Shown piece after piece: positions 44,172-56,476 of a DNA stretch of 64,000 nucleotides. The DNA comes from Actinomadura luzonensis. GTDB lineage: Bacteria > Actinomycetota > Actinomycetes > Streptosporangiales > Streptosporangiaceae. The notes under the pieces were generated by a model. It had not been told where the DNA came from. It saw only the letters and a list, made by a program, of their open reading frames with translations, and did not search any database. Every line of letters starts with the position of its first letter. Position 1 is the stretch's first letter. The position numbers were made by a program, and so were the translations under genes. The stretch is from positions 744,001 through 808,000 of the forward strand of contig NZ_JAKRKC020000001.1 of the NCBI RefSeq assembly GCF_022664455.2, written 5' to 3'.

Positions 44172-45218
44172 ATGCCCTTCCGCGTGATCCAGTGGGCGAC
44201 CGGGGCCATGGGCCGCTTCGCGTTGCACAGCGTGCTCACCAGGCCCGGCCTGGAGCTCGCGGGAGTCCTCGTGCGCGACCCGGCCAAGACCGGCCGCGAC
44301 GCCGGCGAGCTGGTCGGCCTGCCCCACGCCGGCGTGGCCTGCACCTCCGACCCGGCCGCCGTGCTCGCCATGGACGCCGACGTCGTGCTGCACATGCCGC
44401 TGCCCGCCGCCTACTTCGGCCCCAACCGCGCCGCCGACGTGGAGAACATCTGCGCCCTGCTGGCCTCCGGCAAGAACGTCATCACCACGGCCGGCCTGGT
44501 CTACCCCAGGAGCTACGGCCGCGGCGTGGTGGAGCGCCTGGAGGCGGCCTGCGCCGCGGGCGGCGCCACGCTGCACGGCACCGGGATCAACCCCGGGTTC
44601 ATGAGCGACTTCCTGCCGCTGGCGCTCAGCGGGCTCTGCGACCGCGTCGACCACGTCTACGTGCGGGAGTGCTCCGACCTGCGCGGGCACCCCTCGCGCA
44701 AGGTGGTGCGCGACCTGATGGGCTTCACCCGCACGGCCGAGGAGTACGCCGCGCGGGTGCGGCCGTACCGGGCCTTCCAGCGCTCGCTGTTCGGCGAGAG
44801 CCTGCAGATGGTGGCCGACGCGCTCGGCGTGCGCCTGGACGACGTGGACGAGCGCGACGAGTTCGAGCTGGCCACCACCGAGTTCGAGATCGCGGCGGGC
44901 ACCGTGCGCAAGGGCACGGTGTGCGGGTCGCGGTGGGTGTTCTCGGGGGTGGCGCGCGGGCGGCCGTTCATGACCGTCGAGGTGGTCTTCAAGGCCGACG
45001 CCGCGCAGGTCCCCCGCTGGGCCGAGCCCGGGTTCAGCGTGCACATCCAGGGCGTGCCGCGGCTGACGCTCGCGGTGCAGGAGGTCTCGCACGGGCTCGC
45101 GCCGGCCGCGGTGCACGCGGTCAACGCGATCCCGGCCGTGTGCGCCGCGCCGCCGGGCATCCGCACGCTGCTCGACCTGCCGCTCATCGTGCCGCGCGGC
45201 GCGGTGCGGCTGTCCTGA
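44172..45218 (+). CDS. DapB-like NAD(P)-dependent dehydrogenase
   Basis: 348 residues. The ATG at 44172 gives MPFRVIQWATGAMGRFALHS; a GTG at 44163 is possible. The N-terminal half resembles dihydrodipicolinate reductase-type Rossmann domains (GAMGR, GINPGFMSDFLPLALSGLC). This actinobacterial family is annotated as amine dehydrogenase-like, without firm substrate. Divergent from the SDR gene and convergent with a metallo-hydrolase gene. No clear Shine-Dalgarno is seen; TGCTAAGT upstream could be a -10 box of a leaderless transcript. Confidence 0.75.
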   Translation: MPFRVIQWATGAMGRFALHSVLTRPGLELAGVLVRDPAKTGRDAGELVGLPHAGVACTSDPAAVLAMDADVVLHMPLPAAYFGPNRAADVENICALLASGKNVITTAGLVYPRSYGRGVVERLEAACAAGGATLHGTGINPGFMSDFLPLALSGLCDRVDHVYVRECSDLRGHPSRKVVRDLMGFTRTAEEYAARVRPYRAFQRSLFGESLQMVADALGVRLDDVDERDEFELATTEFEIAAGTVRKGTVCGSRWVFSGVARGRPFMTVEVVFKADAAQVPRWAEPGFSVHIQGVPRLTLAVQEVSHGLAPAAVHAVNAIPAVCAAPPGIRTLLDLPLIVPRGAVRLS

Positions 45219-45228
45219 CCGCTGAGCG

Positions 45229-46287
45229 TCAGCCGGCGTGCCAGAGGTCCGGCTCGCCCGGCTCGCGGCGTAAGCGGCCCTTGTCGGCCAGCCACACCAG
45301 GTGCGCCAGCGTCTCGTTGTTGGCCGAGCGCCGCATGTGCGGCGCGATCGACTCCCAGGGCCGCGACCAGGTGAGCCGGGTGGCGGTGTCCCAGCAGGTC
45401 ACGCCGTCGCGGGCGGCCACCACGCGCTCGATCTCGGCCAGCCGCTCCTCGTGGTGCGCCATCACCCGGTCCACCCGCTCGCCGAGCTCCAGGAAGCGGT
45501 ACTCGTGGGCGGGCAGCACCTCCTCGACCTCCAGCTTGCGCACGGCGGCCAGCGCGTCGAGGTAGTCGGCGAGCGGGTTCGGGGGCGACTGCGGGTGCAC
45601 GGCCACGATCGGGGTGATCCTGGCCAGCACGTGGTCGCCGGAGAACAGCAGCCGCCGCTCGGGCGAGACGAAGCACAGGTGGCCGGGCGAGTGGCCCGGG
45701 GTCCAGAGCGCGCGGAGGTCCCAGCCGGGCAGGCCGAGGTCGTCGCCGTCCTCGACGAGCCGGTCGGGGCGGGCCATGGACACCATGTGCCGGATCATCA
45801 TCGACGCGCCGGCCAGCTCGTCCAGGGTGAGCTGGGGGACGCCGCAGCGGGCCAGCAGCGCGCGCTCGCGCCGCACCAGGCCGTCGATGGCGTCGTCGTC
45901 GTAGCGCTCGCGCAGCAGCGCGGCGTCGGCCGGGTGCAGCGCGATCCACGCGCCGGACGCCTCACGGACGCGGCCGGCCAGGCCGTAGTGGTCGGGGTGG
46001 AGGTGGGTGACGAGCACGGCCCTGACGTCGGTGATCTCGTAGCCGGCGACGCGCAGGCCCGCGCACAGCCCCTCGAACGCCTCGTCGGTGTTCCAGCCCG
46101 CGTCCACGATCGCCACGCCGTCGGGCAGCTCCAGGGCGTAGACCAGCACGTACCGCAGGGGGTTGATCGGGATCGGCACGGGGATGGACCACAGACCGGG
46201 ACGGACCCGTTCGACCTCGGGCATCGCCCCGCCCACCCACGCCTCCCGCTGCGCCTCGCTGGCAGGGGTCACCACGAATTTCGCCAT
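45229..46287 (-). CDS. MBL-fold metallo-hydrolase (paralogue of 7548-8570)
   Basis: 352 residues. Metal motif VLVTHLHPDHYGLAG, then WTPGHSPGHLCFVSPERRLL and FSGDHVLARITPIVAVHPQ match the first metallo-hydrolase in order and spacing, including a C-terminal helical tail (TRLTWSRPWESIAPHMRRSA). The two are paralogues. A thioesterase or lactonase function is possible; no substrate can be assigned. Confidence 0.8.
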   Translation of the reverse strand: MAKFVVTPASEAQREAWVGGAMPEVERVRPGLWSIPVPIPINPLRYVLVYALELPDGVAIVDAGWNTDEAFEGLCAGLRVAGYEITDVRAVLVTHLHPDHYGLAGRVREASGAWIALHPADAALLRERYDDDAIDGLVRRERALLARCGVPQLTLDELAGASMMIRHMVSMARPDRLVEDGDDLGLPGWDLRALWTPGHSPGHLCFVSPERRLLFSGDHVLARITPIVAVHPQSPPNPLADYLDALAAVRKLEVEEVLPAHEYRFLELGERVDRVMAHHEERLAEIERVVAARDGVTCWDTATRLTWSRPWESIAPHMRRSANNETLAHLVWLADKGRLRREPGEPDLWHAG

Positions 46288-46342
46288 GGCCTAGATTGTG
46301 CCCGAGCGAGGTTCCGGATCCGAATCATGTTCTACTAGGACC

Positions 46343-47188
46343 ATGAAGCTGAGCCGCGAGATCTCAGACGATGGCCGCTTCGTCCGGCAGCCCAACCGGT
46401 TCACCGACCGCCTCGGCCCGCCCGAACCCGGCCGCTACCGCCTCTACGCCTCCTACGCCTGCCCATGGGCGCAGCGGGTGCTGATCGTCAGGCGGCTGTT
46501 GGGCCTGGAGAGCCTGCTGGACGTCACGATCGTCGACCCCATCAGGGACGAGAGAGGCTGGCGCGTCCCCGGCGGGGACCCCGAGTACCTGTCGGAGCTG
46601 TACCACGCCACCGACCCCGGCTACACCGGCCGCTACACCGTCCCGTGCATATGGGACACCCAGGACAAACGTATCGTCACCAACGACTTCCCGCAGATCA
46701 CCCTGGATCTGGAGATGTCGTGGGGCACCTCGCCGAACCTCTATCCCGAGCGGCTGCGCCCCGACATCGACATCATGAACGACCGCCTCTACCACGGGCT
46801 CAACAACGCCGTCTACGAGGCGGGCTTCGCCAAGGGCCAGCAGGCGTACGAGGAGGCGGTGGCGCGGGTCTTCACCACCCTCGACCGCCTGGAGGTGCGC
46901 CTCGCCGAGTCGGAGTTCCTGTTCGACGTCCTCACCGACAGCGACGTGCGCCTCTACACGACGCTGGTCAGGTTCGACGCGGTCTACTACGCGCACTTCA
47001 AGTGCATGGTGCGGCGGCTGAGCGACTACCCGGCGCTGTGGGCCTACGCCCGCCGCCTGTACGCCGTCCCGGCCTTCGGCGAGACCACCGACTTCGACCA
47101 CATCAAGCGCCACTACTACATGACCCAGACGAACCTCAACCCGAGCCGCATCGTGCCGGTGGGGCCGGAACTCGACTGGAGCCGGTAG
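46343..47188 (+). CDS. Xi-class glutathionyl-hydroquinone reductase-like GST
   Basis: 281 residues. The active-site motif is ASYACPWAQRVLIVR with the cysteine near 38. WDTQDKRIVTNDFPQI and the C-terminal helical DFDHIKRHYYMTQTNLNPSR are hallmarks of Xi-class enzymes. In actinomycetes mycothiol probably replaces glutathione. Upstream, GTTCTA at 46329-46334 is only a half KstR site. The 3' end overlaps the convergent MFS gene by 53 bases. Confidence 0.84.
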   Translation: MKLSREISDDGRFVRQPNRFTDRLGPPEPGRYRLYASYACPWAQRVLIVRRLLGLESLLDVTIVDPIRDERGWRVPGGDPEYLSELYHATDPGYTGRYTVPCIWDTQDKRIVTNDFPQITLDLEMSWGTSPNLYPERLRPDIDIMNDRLYHGLNNAVYEAGFAKGQQAYEEAVARVFTTLDRLEVRLAESEFLFDVLTDSDVRLYTTLVRFDAVYYAHFKCMVRRLSDYPALWAYARRLYAVPAFGETTDFDHIKRHYYMTQTNLNPSRIVPVGPELDWSR

Positions 47189-48413
47189 CGACCGGCATCC
47201 GCGCGAACAGCAGCGCCGAGGCCAGCGTGACCGCGGCGGCCACGCCCCAGGCGGCGGCGAGACCCGCCTGGGCGGCCAGCACGCCGAGCGTCAGGTTCGC
47301 GAGGACGCCGCCCGACTGCATGGACAGCGAGGAGATCGAGGTCACGGTGGTGCGCTCGGCGGCGGTGACCGCGTTGTGGATCAGCTCCAGGGCCAGCAGC
47401 GAGGTCACGGACAGGCCGGCGAACAGCGCCACGTAGGCGGCCCCCGCGCTGACCAGCCCGGCCGTGCCGCCGAGCCCGGCCGTGGCGGCCAGGGCGCCGA
47501 CCGAGAGCGCGGCCAGCGCCGCGCCCGCGATCGCGCCCTGGCCGAGGTGCGCCAGCCGGGCGACGCGGGCGCGAGCGCGCTGCCCGTCGCGCTGCCGGCG
47601 AAGCCGAGCGCCGCGACGACCGCATAGGCGAAGCCGCCCTGCTCGGGCGAGCCGGCCAGCTCGGCCAGCCGGCCGGGGGTCAGCAGCTCGATGGTCATCA
47701 GCAGCGCTCCTGAGCACGCGGCGGCGAGCATCAGCCGGCGCAGCAGCGCGCCGCCGGCCGCGCCGCCCTCGTCCGGCGACGGTGGCGGGCACCCCGCGCA
47801 GCACGCCCGTCAGGGACGCGCGCCCGCGCGGCGGCTCGGGCAGCGCCAGCAGGACCACGACCAGGAGCAGGGCCGCCGCGACCGCGCCCACCAGGGTCGG
47901 GGCGGCCAGCGGGAGCATCAGCTCCGGCGGCACGACCAGCGGCAGCACGCCGCCGGCCAGCACGCCGACGCCGAGCGAGACGGACTCCATGGCGCCGCCC
48001 CTGGCCAGGCCCGGCTTGAGGTCGGCGTCGTGGCCCTCCACGCGGTGCAGGGTGTCGACGTACCAGGAGGCGGCCGGGCCGCTGGACAGCGCCCGGGCCA
48101 CGCCCTTGAGCACGCTGACCACCGCGAACGCCCAGAACGTCGTCACCACGGCCGTCAGCGCGAGGCCGGCGGCGAGGAACGCGGCGGAGGCGGCCAGCAC
48201 CACCCGCCGTCCCAGGACGTCGGCGAGCCCGCCGGTGGGCAGCTCCAGGCTCGCGGTGACGACCGAGAAGACGGTCGTCGCCAGGCCGATCTCGGCCAGC
48301 CCGAGCCCCCGCTCGGTCATGAGCAGGACCTGGGAGGACATCATCAGGCCGAGCGGCAGCCAGGTCAGGAAGCAGACGAGCATGTAGCGGCGTAAGGCCG
48401 AGCGGGCGGTCAC
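47136..48413 (-). pseudogene. MFS transporter with two compensating frameshifts
   Basis: The GTG start at 48413 overlaps the ArsR-type stop (GTGA). Codons 1-210 read as an MFS protein (TWLPLGLMMSSQVLLMTERG, then LPTGGLADVLGRRVVLAASA). Around 47780-47784 the reading shifts by one extra base. The true MFS continuation (LMLAAACSGALLMTIELLTP, then GFAYAVVAALGFAGSATGSA) is in another frame until about 47567, where a missing base restores the first frame through to 47136. Read straight through, about 71 residues become an Arg-rich string that would destroy membrane helices. Either sequencing error or a damaged gene. Confidence 0.75.
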
Positions 48414-48970
48414 AGGTCCTCCGGTCGCGGGGCGGCCCCGAGCCAGACGTGGACCGTCCTGGCGTCGGGGTGCCCCTGGTAGCGGTCGGTGAGCTCGTCG
48501 AGCAGCCGGGCGGCGCCTTCGTGGAACTCGCGCAGCGCGGCCGGGGGCAGTGTGCGGAGGTGGTCGCTCATGCCGGCGACGTCCACCCACTCGCGCGGCC
48601 ACTCGTCGAGGTCGAAGCGCTCCAGCACGCGGCCGACCAGCTCGATCTGGCGCAGGTGCATGATGTGCACGGCCTCGCGGCCCTCCGGTGTCGCGGCCAT
48701 CTCGGCGGCGTTCCACGAGGTGTAGCGGTGGCGGGAGCGCCAGCGGCGCTCGCGGCCGTCGCGCTGCTCGTCGTCCTCCTCGACGAAGCCGAACTTGAAC
48801 AGCTCGCGCAGGTGGTAGCTGGTCGAGCCGGAGCTCTCGCCCACCTTGCGGGCCAGCTCGCTGGCCGTCGCGGGGCCGTCCATGCGCAGCAGGCCGAGCA
48901 GGCGCACGCGGAGCGGGTGGGCGACGGCCTTGAGCACCCGCGGGTCACTGATCCTGTACTGCTCCTCCAC
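48410..48970 (-). CDS. ArsR/winged-helix regulator of the adjacent MFS gene
   Basis: 186 residues. The winged helix at about 8-75 reads DPRVLKAVAHPLRVRLLGLL, then ELARKVGESSGSTSYHLREL. The C-terminal helical half contains HIMHLRQIELVGRVLERFDL. It is coupled to the MFS gene by a 4-base overlap, and two overlapping palindromes lie just upstream, so it probably represses itself and the transporter. Confidence 0.82.
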   Translation of the reverse strand: MEEQYRISDPRVLKAVAHPLRVRLLGLLRMDGPATASELARKVGESSGSTSYHLRELFKFGFVEEDDEQRDGRERRWRSRHRYTSWNAAEMAATPEGREAVHIMHLRQIELVGRVLERFDLDEWPREWVDVAGMSDHLRTLPPAALREFHEGAARLLDELTDRYQGHPDARTVHVWLGAAPRPEDL

Positions 48971-48986
48971 GGCTCCACCGTAAACC

Positions 48987-49016
48987 GCAAAGCCAATTTT
49001 GCAAAGTGAATTTTGC
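48987..49016. promoter_or_regulatory. Two overlapping 16-bp palindromes, likely ArsR-type operator
   Basis: GCAAAGCCAATTTTGC (48987-49002) and GCAAAGTGAATTTTGC (49001-49016) share two bases. Each has GCAAA/TTTTGC arms and a centre-to-centre distance of 14. They lie between the divergent regulator and B3/4-domain genes. Confidence 0.65.
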
Positions 49017-49044
49017 GGTCTGCCGGCGCTCGTAGACTGGCGGG

Positions 49045-49689
49045 ATGCTTGACGACATCTGGGTGGACGACGCCGTTCACGAGCTGCGGCCCGACTTCGC
49101 CGTGCTGGTCATGACCGCGCACGGGCTGAGCAACGGCCCCACCGACGACCGGGCCCGCGCCTGGCTGGCGGCGGCCGCCGAGGCCGGGCCGCAGCCCGCC
49201 AGGATCGACGCGTGGAAGGACGCCTACCGCGCGTTCGGCGCCAAACCGCAGCGCACCCGGCCCTCGGTCGACGCCCTCACGCGGCGGATGCCGCTGCCGG
49301 AGATCAACCGGGCGGTCGACGCCTACAACTCGGTGAGCGTCAAGCACGCGCTGCCGATCGGCGGCGAGGACCTCGACCGCTACCGCGGGCCGGCCCGCCT
49401 GGTGCGCGCGACCGGCGACGAGGCGTCGGAGGAGGCGCTCGGCACGCCCGAGCCCGGCGAGGTGATCTGGCGCGACGACCTCGGCGTGACCTGCCGCCGC
49501 TGGAACTGGCGCCAGGTGGCCCGCACCCGGCTCACCGAGGAGACCACCAACGCGATCTTCCTGCTGGAGCGGCTGGAGCCGATGACGCTGGAGGAGCTGA
49601 AGGAGGCGGGCGAGGAGCTGGCCGATCTGCTCGCCGAGCTGTCGCCGGGGGTCAGGATCGCCACGCGGCTGCTGTCCCCGCGGAAGTAA
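49045..49689 (+). CDS. B3/4 domain protein (tRNA-editing domain-like)
   Basis: 214 residues. The B3/4 fold of PheRS beta subunits is recognised from RIDAWKDAYRAFGAKPQRTR, then LPEINRAVDAYNSVSVKHAL and DLGVTCRRWNWRQVARTRLT. Free-standing B3/4 proteins may deacylate mischarged tRNA or act on D-amino-acid compounds; the role here is unknown. It shares the operator region with the ArsR-MFS pair, so common control is possible. Confidence 0.8.
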   Translation: MLDDIWVDDAVHELRPDFAVLVMTAHGLSNGPTDDRARAWLAAAAEAGPQPARIDAWKDAYRAFGAKPQRTRPSVDALTRRMPLPEINRAVDAYNSVSVKHALPIGGEDLDRYRGPARLVRATGDEASEEALGTPEPGEVIWRDDLGVTCRRWNWRQVARTRLTEETTNAIFLLERLEPMTLEELKEAGEELADLLAELSPGVRIATRLLSPRK

Positions 49690-49894
49690 ACCTCTTCCCC
49701 CGACGTTGATACCAAACAGTAACAATCCCTGGCACCACCCGGATTGGCAGGGGGGGCGTGACCTCTTTGCACGGTCCTGAGAGGATCGTTCGAGGCGGCG
49801 CGCGTTCTTCGGCACGTGCTGCCAGTTCGGGCGAGTAGCCTTGGACAGGTTCTCTAACATCAACGCCGATCTGCGGAAGAGGGCGATTTCCGCC

Positions 49895-53551
<3,657 letters not shown>

Positions 53552-53569
53552 TCCGGTCAGATCGCGCGC

Positions 53570-53610
53570 GGTGCCGGCGGCCCTTCCGGGCCGCCGGCAC
53601 CTGCCGTTTT
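53570..53610 (+). terminator. Rho-independent terminator of kgd
   Basis: GGTGCCGGCGGCCC (53570-53583) pairs perfectly with GGGCCGCCGGCACC (53588-53601) over 14 bases, loop TTCC, followed by TGCCGTTTT. It begins 18 bases after the kgd stop. Confidence 0.85.
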
Positions 53611-53629
53611 CATCGAGAGTGAGAGAGCC

Positions 53630-53809
53630 ATGTACTTCACCGATCGGGGGATCGAGGAGCTGGTCGAGCGGCGCGGCGAGGAGGAGGTCAGTCTGCTCTG
53701 GCTGGGCGAGCGCCTGCGCGAGTTCGTGGACCTCAACCCCGAGTTCGAGGTGCCGGTCGAGCGGCTGGCCACGTGGCTGGCCCGGCTCGACGACGAGGAC
53801 GACGAGTAG
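53630..53809 (+). CDS. DUF6104 family small protein
   Basis: 59 residues with GAGAGAG before the ATG. The sequence MYFTDRGIEELVERRGEEEV, then NPEFEVPVERLATWLARLDD is that of the DUF6104 family found next to kgd in many actinomycetes. It is acidic and probably soluble; no function is known. Confidence 0.8.
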   Translation: MYFTDRGIEELVERRGEEEVSLLWLGERLREFVDLNPEFEVPVERLATWLARLDDEDDE

Positions 53810-53824
53810 GCCGCCGCCGCGACA

Positions 53825-53869
53825 AACGCGATACATCTTGAGTTTCCGCCCAACGCGACATATCGTGTT
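53825..53869. promoter_or_regulatory. Paired operator-like repeats upstream of the DUF4097-PadR operon
   Basis: AACGCGATACATCTTGAGTT (53825-53844) and AACGCGACATATCGTGTT (53852-53869) share the left half AACGCGA and end in GTT. The second is a near-palindrome with 7 of 9 pairs. They lie 35 bases before the DUF4097 gene, a suitable place for PadR binding. Confidence 0.5.
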
Positions 53870-53903
53870 ACTCGAAGAGACGTGTCGCCGGGAGGGCGGA
53901 AGC

Positions 53904-54707
53904 ATGCAACAGTGGACGATCGAGGCGCCGGAGCAGCTGACCTTCGGTCTCGTGGAGTCGCTCGACGTGCGCATAGTCGCGGGCCGGCTGGCGGTGCTCG
54001 CCAGCGAGGGCCCGCCGACGCTGGAGGTGTCGGAGATCGAGTCGGCCTCGCCGCTCGTCGTCGTCTACGACGAGGACGCGAGATCGCTCACGATCGCCTA
54101 CAAGGACCTCACCTGGGACGGCCTGCTCGGCTGGCTGCGCCGCGACCGGCGCAGGACCGTGCTGTCCATCACCGTCCCCAAGACGTGCCGGGTCTCGGCC
54201 GGCGTCGTGTCGGCGCCGACGGTGGTCGCCGGGTTCGAGCGGTTCACGCGGGTCAAGAGCGTGTCCGCGGAGATCGTCCTGGACGGGGTGAGCGGCGAGG
54301 TGACGGCCGACACCGTCTCCGGGGCCGTCGAGAGCCGGGCCATGGAGGGCGACCTGTCGTTCAAGAGCGTGTCGGGCGACCTCACCGTGGCCGACGGCAC
54401 GCCGCGCCGGCTCAAGGCCAACACGGTCTCCGGCCGCGTCACCGCCGACCTGGCGCTGCGGCCCACCGGATATGTGACGCTCGCCAGCGTCTCCGGTGAC
54501 ATGCTGGTCAGGCTCCCGGAGAACGCGGACGCGGACGTCACCGTCCGGTCCACGTCCGGGCGGCTGATCAGCACGTTCGACGAACTGTCCGCCACGAACA
54601 GCCCGGGCATGAAGACCATGTCGGGGCGGCTCGGCGGCGGCATGGCCTCGCTGTCGGCGACCACGGTCTCCGGCGAGGTCGCGCTGCTCAAGGGGGAGAA
54701 GGAATGA
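53904..54707 (+). CDS. DUF4097 domain protein
   Basis: 267 residues, GGGAGGGCGG upstream. A long series of short beta repeats with VSGE/VSGD (TADTVSGAVESR, FKSVSGDLTVAD, ANTVSGRVTADL, STSGRLIS) matches DUF4097 beta-helix proteins. No signal peptide, so probably cytoplasmic. It is coupled by a 4-base overlap with a PadR regulator; the pair is common in actinomycetes. The role is unknown. Confidence 0.84.
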   Translation: MQQWTIEAPEQLTFGLVESLDVRIVAGRLAVLASEGPPTLEVSEIESASPLVVVYDEDARSLTIAYKDLTWDGLLGWLRRDRRRTVLSITVPKTCRVSAGVVSAPTVVAGFERFTRVKSVSAEIVLDGVSGEVTADTVSGAVESRAMEGDLSFKSVSGDLTVADGTPRRLKANTVSGRVTADLALRPTGYVTLASVSGDMLVRLPENADADVTVRSTSGRLISTFDELSATNSPGMKTMSGRLGGGMASLSATTVSGEVALLKGEKE

Positions 54708-55444
54708 GCCCTGTCTTCGGTCACGGCCGGCTCCGGCTGTACCTGCTCAAGCTGCTGGAGGAGAGCCCGCGGCACGGCTACGAGGTGATCCGCCTGCTCC
54801 AGGACCGCTTCCTCGGCGTCTACTCGCCCTCCCCCGGCACCATCTACCCCCGGCTGGCCCGGCTGGAGGAGGAGGGCCTGGTCACCCACGAGGTGGCCGA
54901 CGGCAAGAAGGTCTTCTCGATCACCGACAAGGGCCGCGAGGAGCTGAACGCCCGCCTCGACGAGCTCGACGACCTGGAGGAGGAGATCTCCGCCTCCGTC
55001 CGCGACATCGCCCGCGAGGTCAAGGAGGACGTGCGCGAGACGGTCAAGTCGCTGCGCGACGAGCTGACCCGCATCGCCAAGGACGCCCGCACCACCGGCC
55101 GCGAGGACCCGGCGGGCTTCGGCCGGCGGCAGAAGGAGGAGTTCCGGCGGCTGAAGGAGGAGCAGCAGCGGCAGTGGCAGCAGCACGCCCACCAGTGGCA
55201 GGGCGAGAGCGAGCGGCTGACCAGGGAATGGCGCCGGATGTGGACCGAGATCTGGGCCACGCTCGGCGGCGCCCCGCCGAACCGCGCCGAACTGGACGCC
55301 GAGCTGGGCGAGCTGCTGGCCGACTTCGTCGCCGAGGCGCGGGAGGAGGCCTCGCGCGCCCGCCTGACCCGCGAGAAGCTGACCGACCTGCGCACGGCCC
55401 TGGACGACGCCGCCCGCTCCGTCCGCGACATCCTCGAACGCTGA
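54704..55444 (+). CDS. PadR-family regulator with long coiled-coil tail
   Basis: 246 residues. The PadR winged helix is at 8-95 (LRLYLLKLLEESPRHGYEVI, then YSPSPGTIYPRLARLEEEGL). A long charged helical region follows at about 100-240 (EEQQRQWQQHAHQWQGESER) likely forming coiled coils. It probably represses the DUF4097-PadR operon through the repeats at 53825-53869. Confidence 0.86.
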   Translation: MSPVFGHGRLRLYLLKLLEESPRHGYEVIRLLQDRFLGVYSPSPGTIYPRLARLEEEGLVTHEVADGKKVFSITDKGREELNARLDELDDLEEEISASVRDIAREVKEDVRETVKSLRDELTRIAKDARTTGREDPAGFGRRQKEEFRRLKEEQQRQWQQHAHQWQGESERLTREWRRMWTEIWATLGGAPPNRAELDAELGELLADFVAEAREEASRARLTREKLTDLRTALDDAARSVRDILER

Positions 55445-55542
55445 CCGCCACCCCGGGACAGCCACGTCACCTGCTGACCGCCACCCCGTACGGCCACCCC
55501 GCGCCTCGATCGACCTACGAGCCCCAGGCCGATCGGCACCCC

Positions 55543-56400
55543 TCACGCCGTGCGCAGGCAGTCCTCCAGGCGCGACGTCGCGCGGGCCGCCCGCCGCGCG
55601 CGATAGGCGATCGGCATGTACCGCAGCCGCTCCGGCAGCCGCGGCGTGAGCACCGCGACCGCGTGCCCGACCCGGCGCAGCCGCCGCTCCTCCCTGGCCG
55701 TCCAGCGCAGTCCCAGCTTGTCGCGTACGGCGGCCGGCAGGGTGCCGACGGTGAGGAAGTGGCTGAACTCCCCCGCGCCCGCCCCCACCGGCGGCCATAA
55801 CCGGCGCAGGGGCGCCGGCAGCCCCGGCGGCACGGGCGTGCCGCGGACGGCGGCCAGCACGTCCAGCGCCGTCGGATGCGGCTCCAGCCGCTCGGCGACC
55901 ATGCGGTCGAGGTAGTGCCAGTACGCGTCGAGGTCCTCGGGCATCTCCCGTTCCGGCACCCGCAGGATGCGGCCGAGCTGCCGCGACTCCTCGTACAGCC
56001 GCCGCTGGGCGTCGCCGGTGAGCGGGGTGCCGAAACAGCGGCTGAGCGTGACGAACCGCTCGAACAGCGTCAGGTGCACCCAGGCCCACGCCTCGCCGTT
56101 GAGCGCGTGGTAGGCCCGGCCCCGCTCGTCCACGCCGCTGATCGGGCGGTGGATCTCCCTGAGCCGCTGCCCCTCGGCGGGGCCGGCCGCGCCGCCGTAG
56201 ACCCAGGTCTGCACGGAGGCGAGCGTGCGGGTGAGCCGCCCCCACGGGTCCGACCTGTACGTGGAGTGCTCGGCGACGGCCGCGCCGACCGCCGGATGCA
56301 TGGTCTGCAGGACCAGGGCGCTCCCGGCCACCAGCAGGTTGCGATATTCGCCCGCGGTGTCCCAGTGCATCGAACCCGGGCCGAAGGGCTCTACGTCCAT
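55543..56400 (-). CDS. MpaB/DUF2236-family oxygenase
   Basis: 285 residues from the ATG at 56400, with AGGAGG seven bases upstream. It has the DUF2236 pattern LVAGSALVLQTMHPAVGAAV, then AEHSTYRSDPWGRLTRTLAS and AYHALNGEAWAWVHLTLFER, which carry candidate heme histidines. Related proteins include MpaB and latex-clearing oxygenase-type enzymes. Upstream is an 18-bp inverted repeat that would hide the Shine-Dalgarno. Confidence 0.82.
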   Translation of the reverse strand: MDVEPFGPGSMHWDTAGEYRNLLVAGSALVLQTMHPAVGAAVAEHSTYRSDPWGRLTRTLASVQTWVYGGAAGPAEGQRLREIHRPISGVDERGRAYHALNGEAWAWVHLTLFERFVTLSRCFGTPLTGDAQRRLYEESRQLGRILRVPEREMPEDLDAYWHYLDRMVAERLEPHPTALDVLAAVRGTPVPPGLPAPLRRLWPPVGAGAGEFSHFLTVGTLPAAVRDKLGLRWTAREERRLRRVGHAVAVLTPRLPERLRYMPIAYRARRAARATSRLEDCLRTA

Positions 56401-56406
56401 GATCGG

Positions 56407-56453
56407 GCCTCCTGGGTGATACAACTTTACTTTTTTTGTATCACCCAGGAGGC
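56407..56453. promoter_or_regulatory. Perfect 18-bp inverted repeat containing the oxygenase Shine-Dalgarno
   Basis: GCCTCCTGGGTGATACAA (56407-56424) and its exact complement (56436-56453) flank an 11-base AT-rich loop. Read leftward the 3' arm carries AGGAGG, the ribosome site for the oxygenase. The structure could be a regulator's operator or an mRNA hairpin that limits translation. The preceding gene ends 23 bases upstream on the same strand. Confidence 0.8.
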
Positions 56454-56476
56454 GCGGGAGTAACCCGTCACTTATT

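Noticed and set aside
46321..46334. CGAATCATGTTCTA before the GST gene as a KstR site.
   Set aside because: Only the right half GTTCTA fits; two fixed positions fail.
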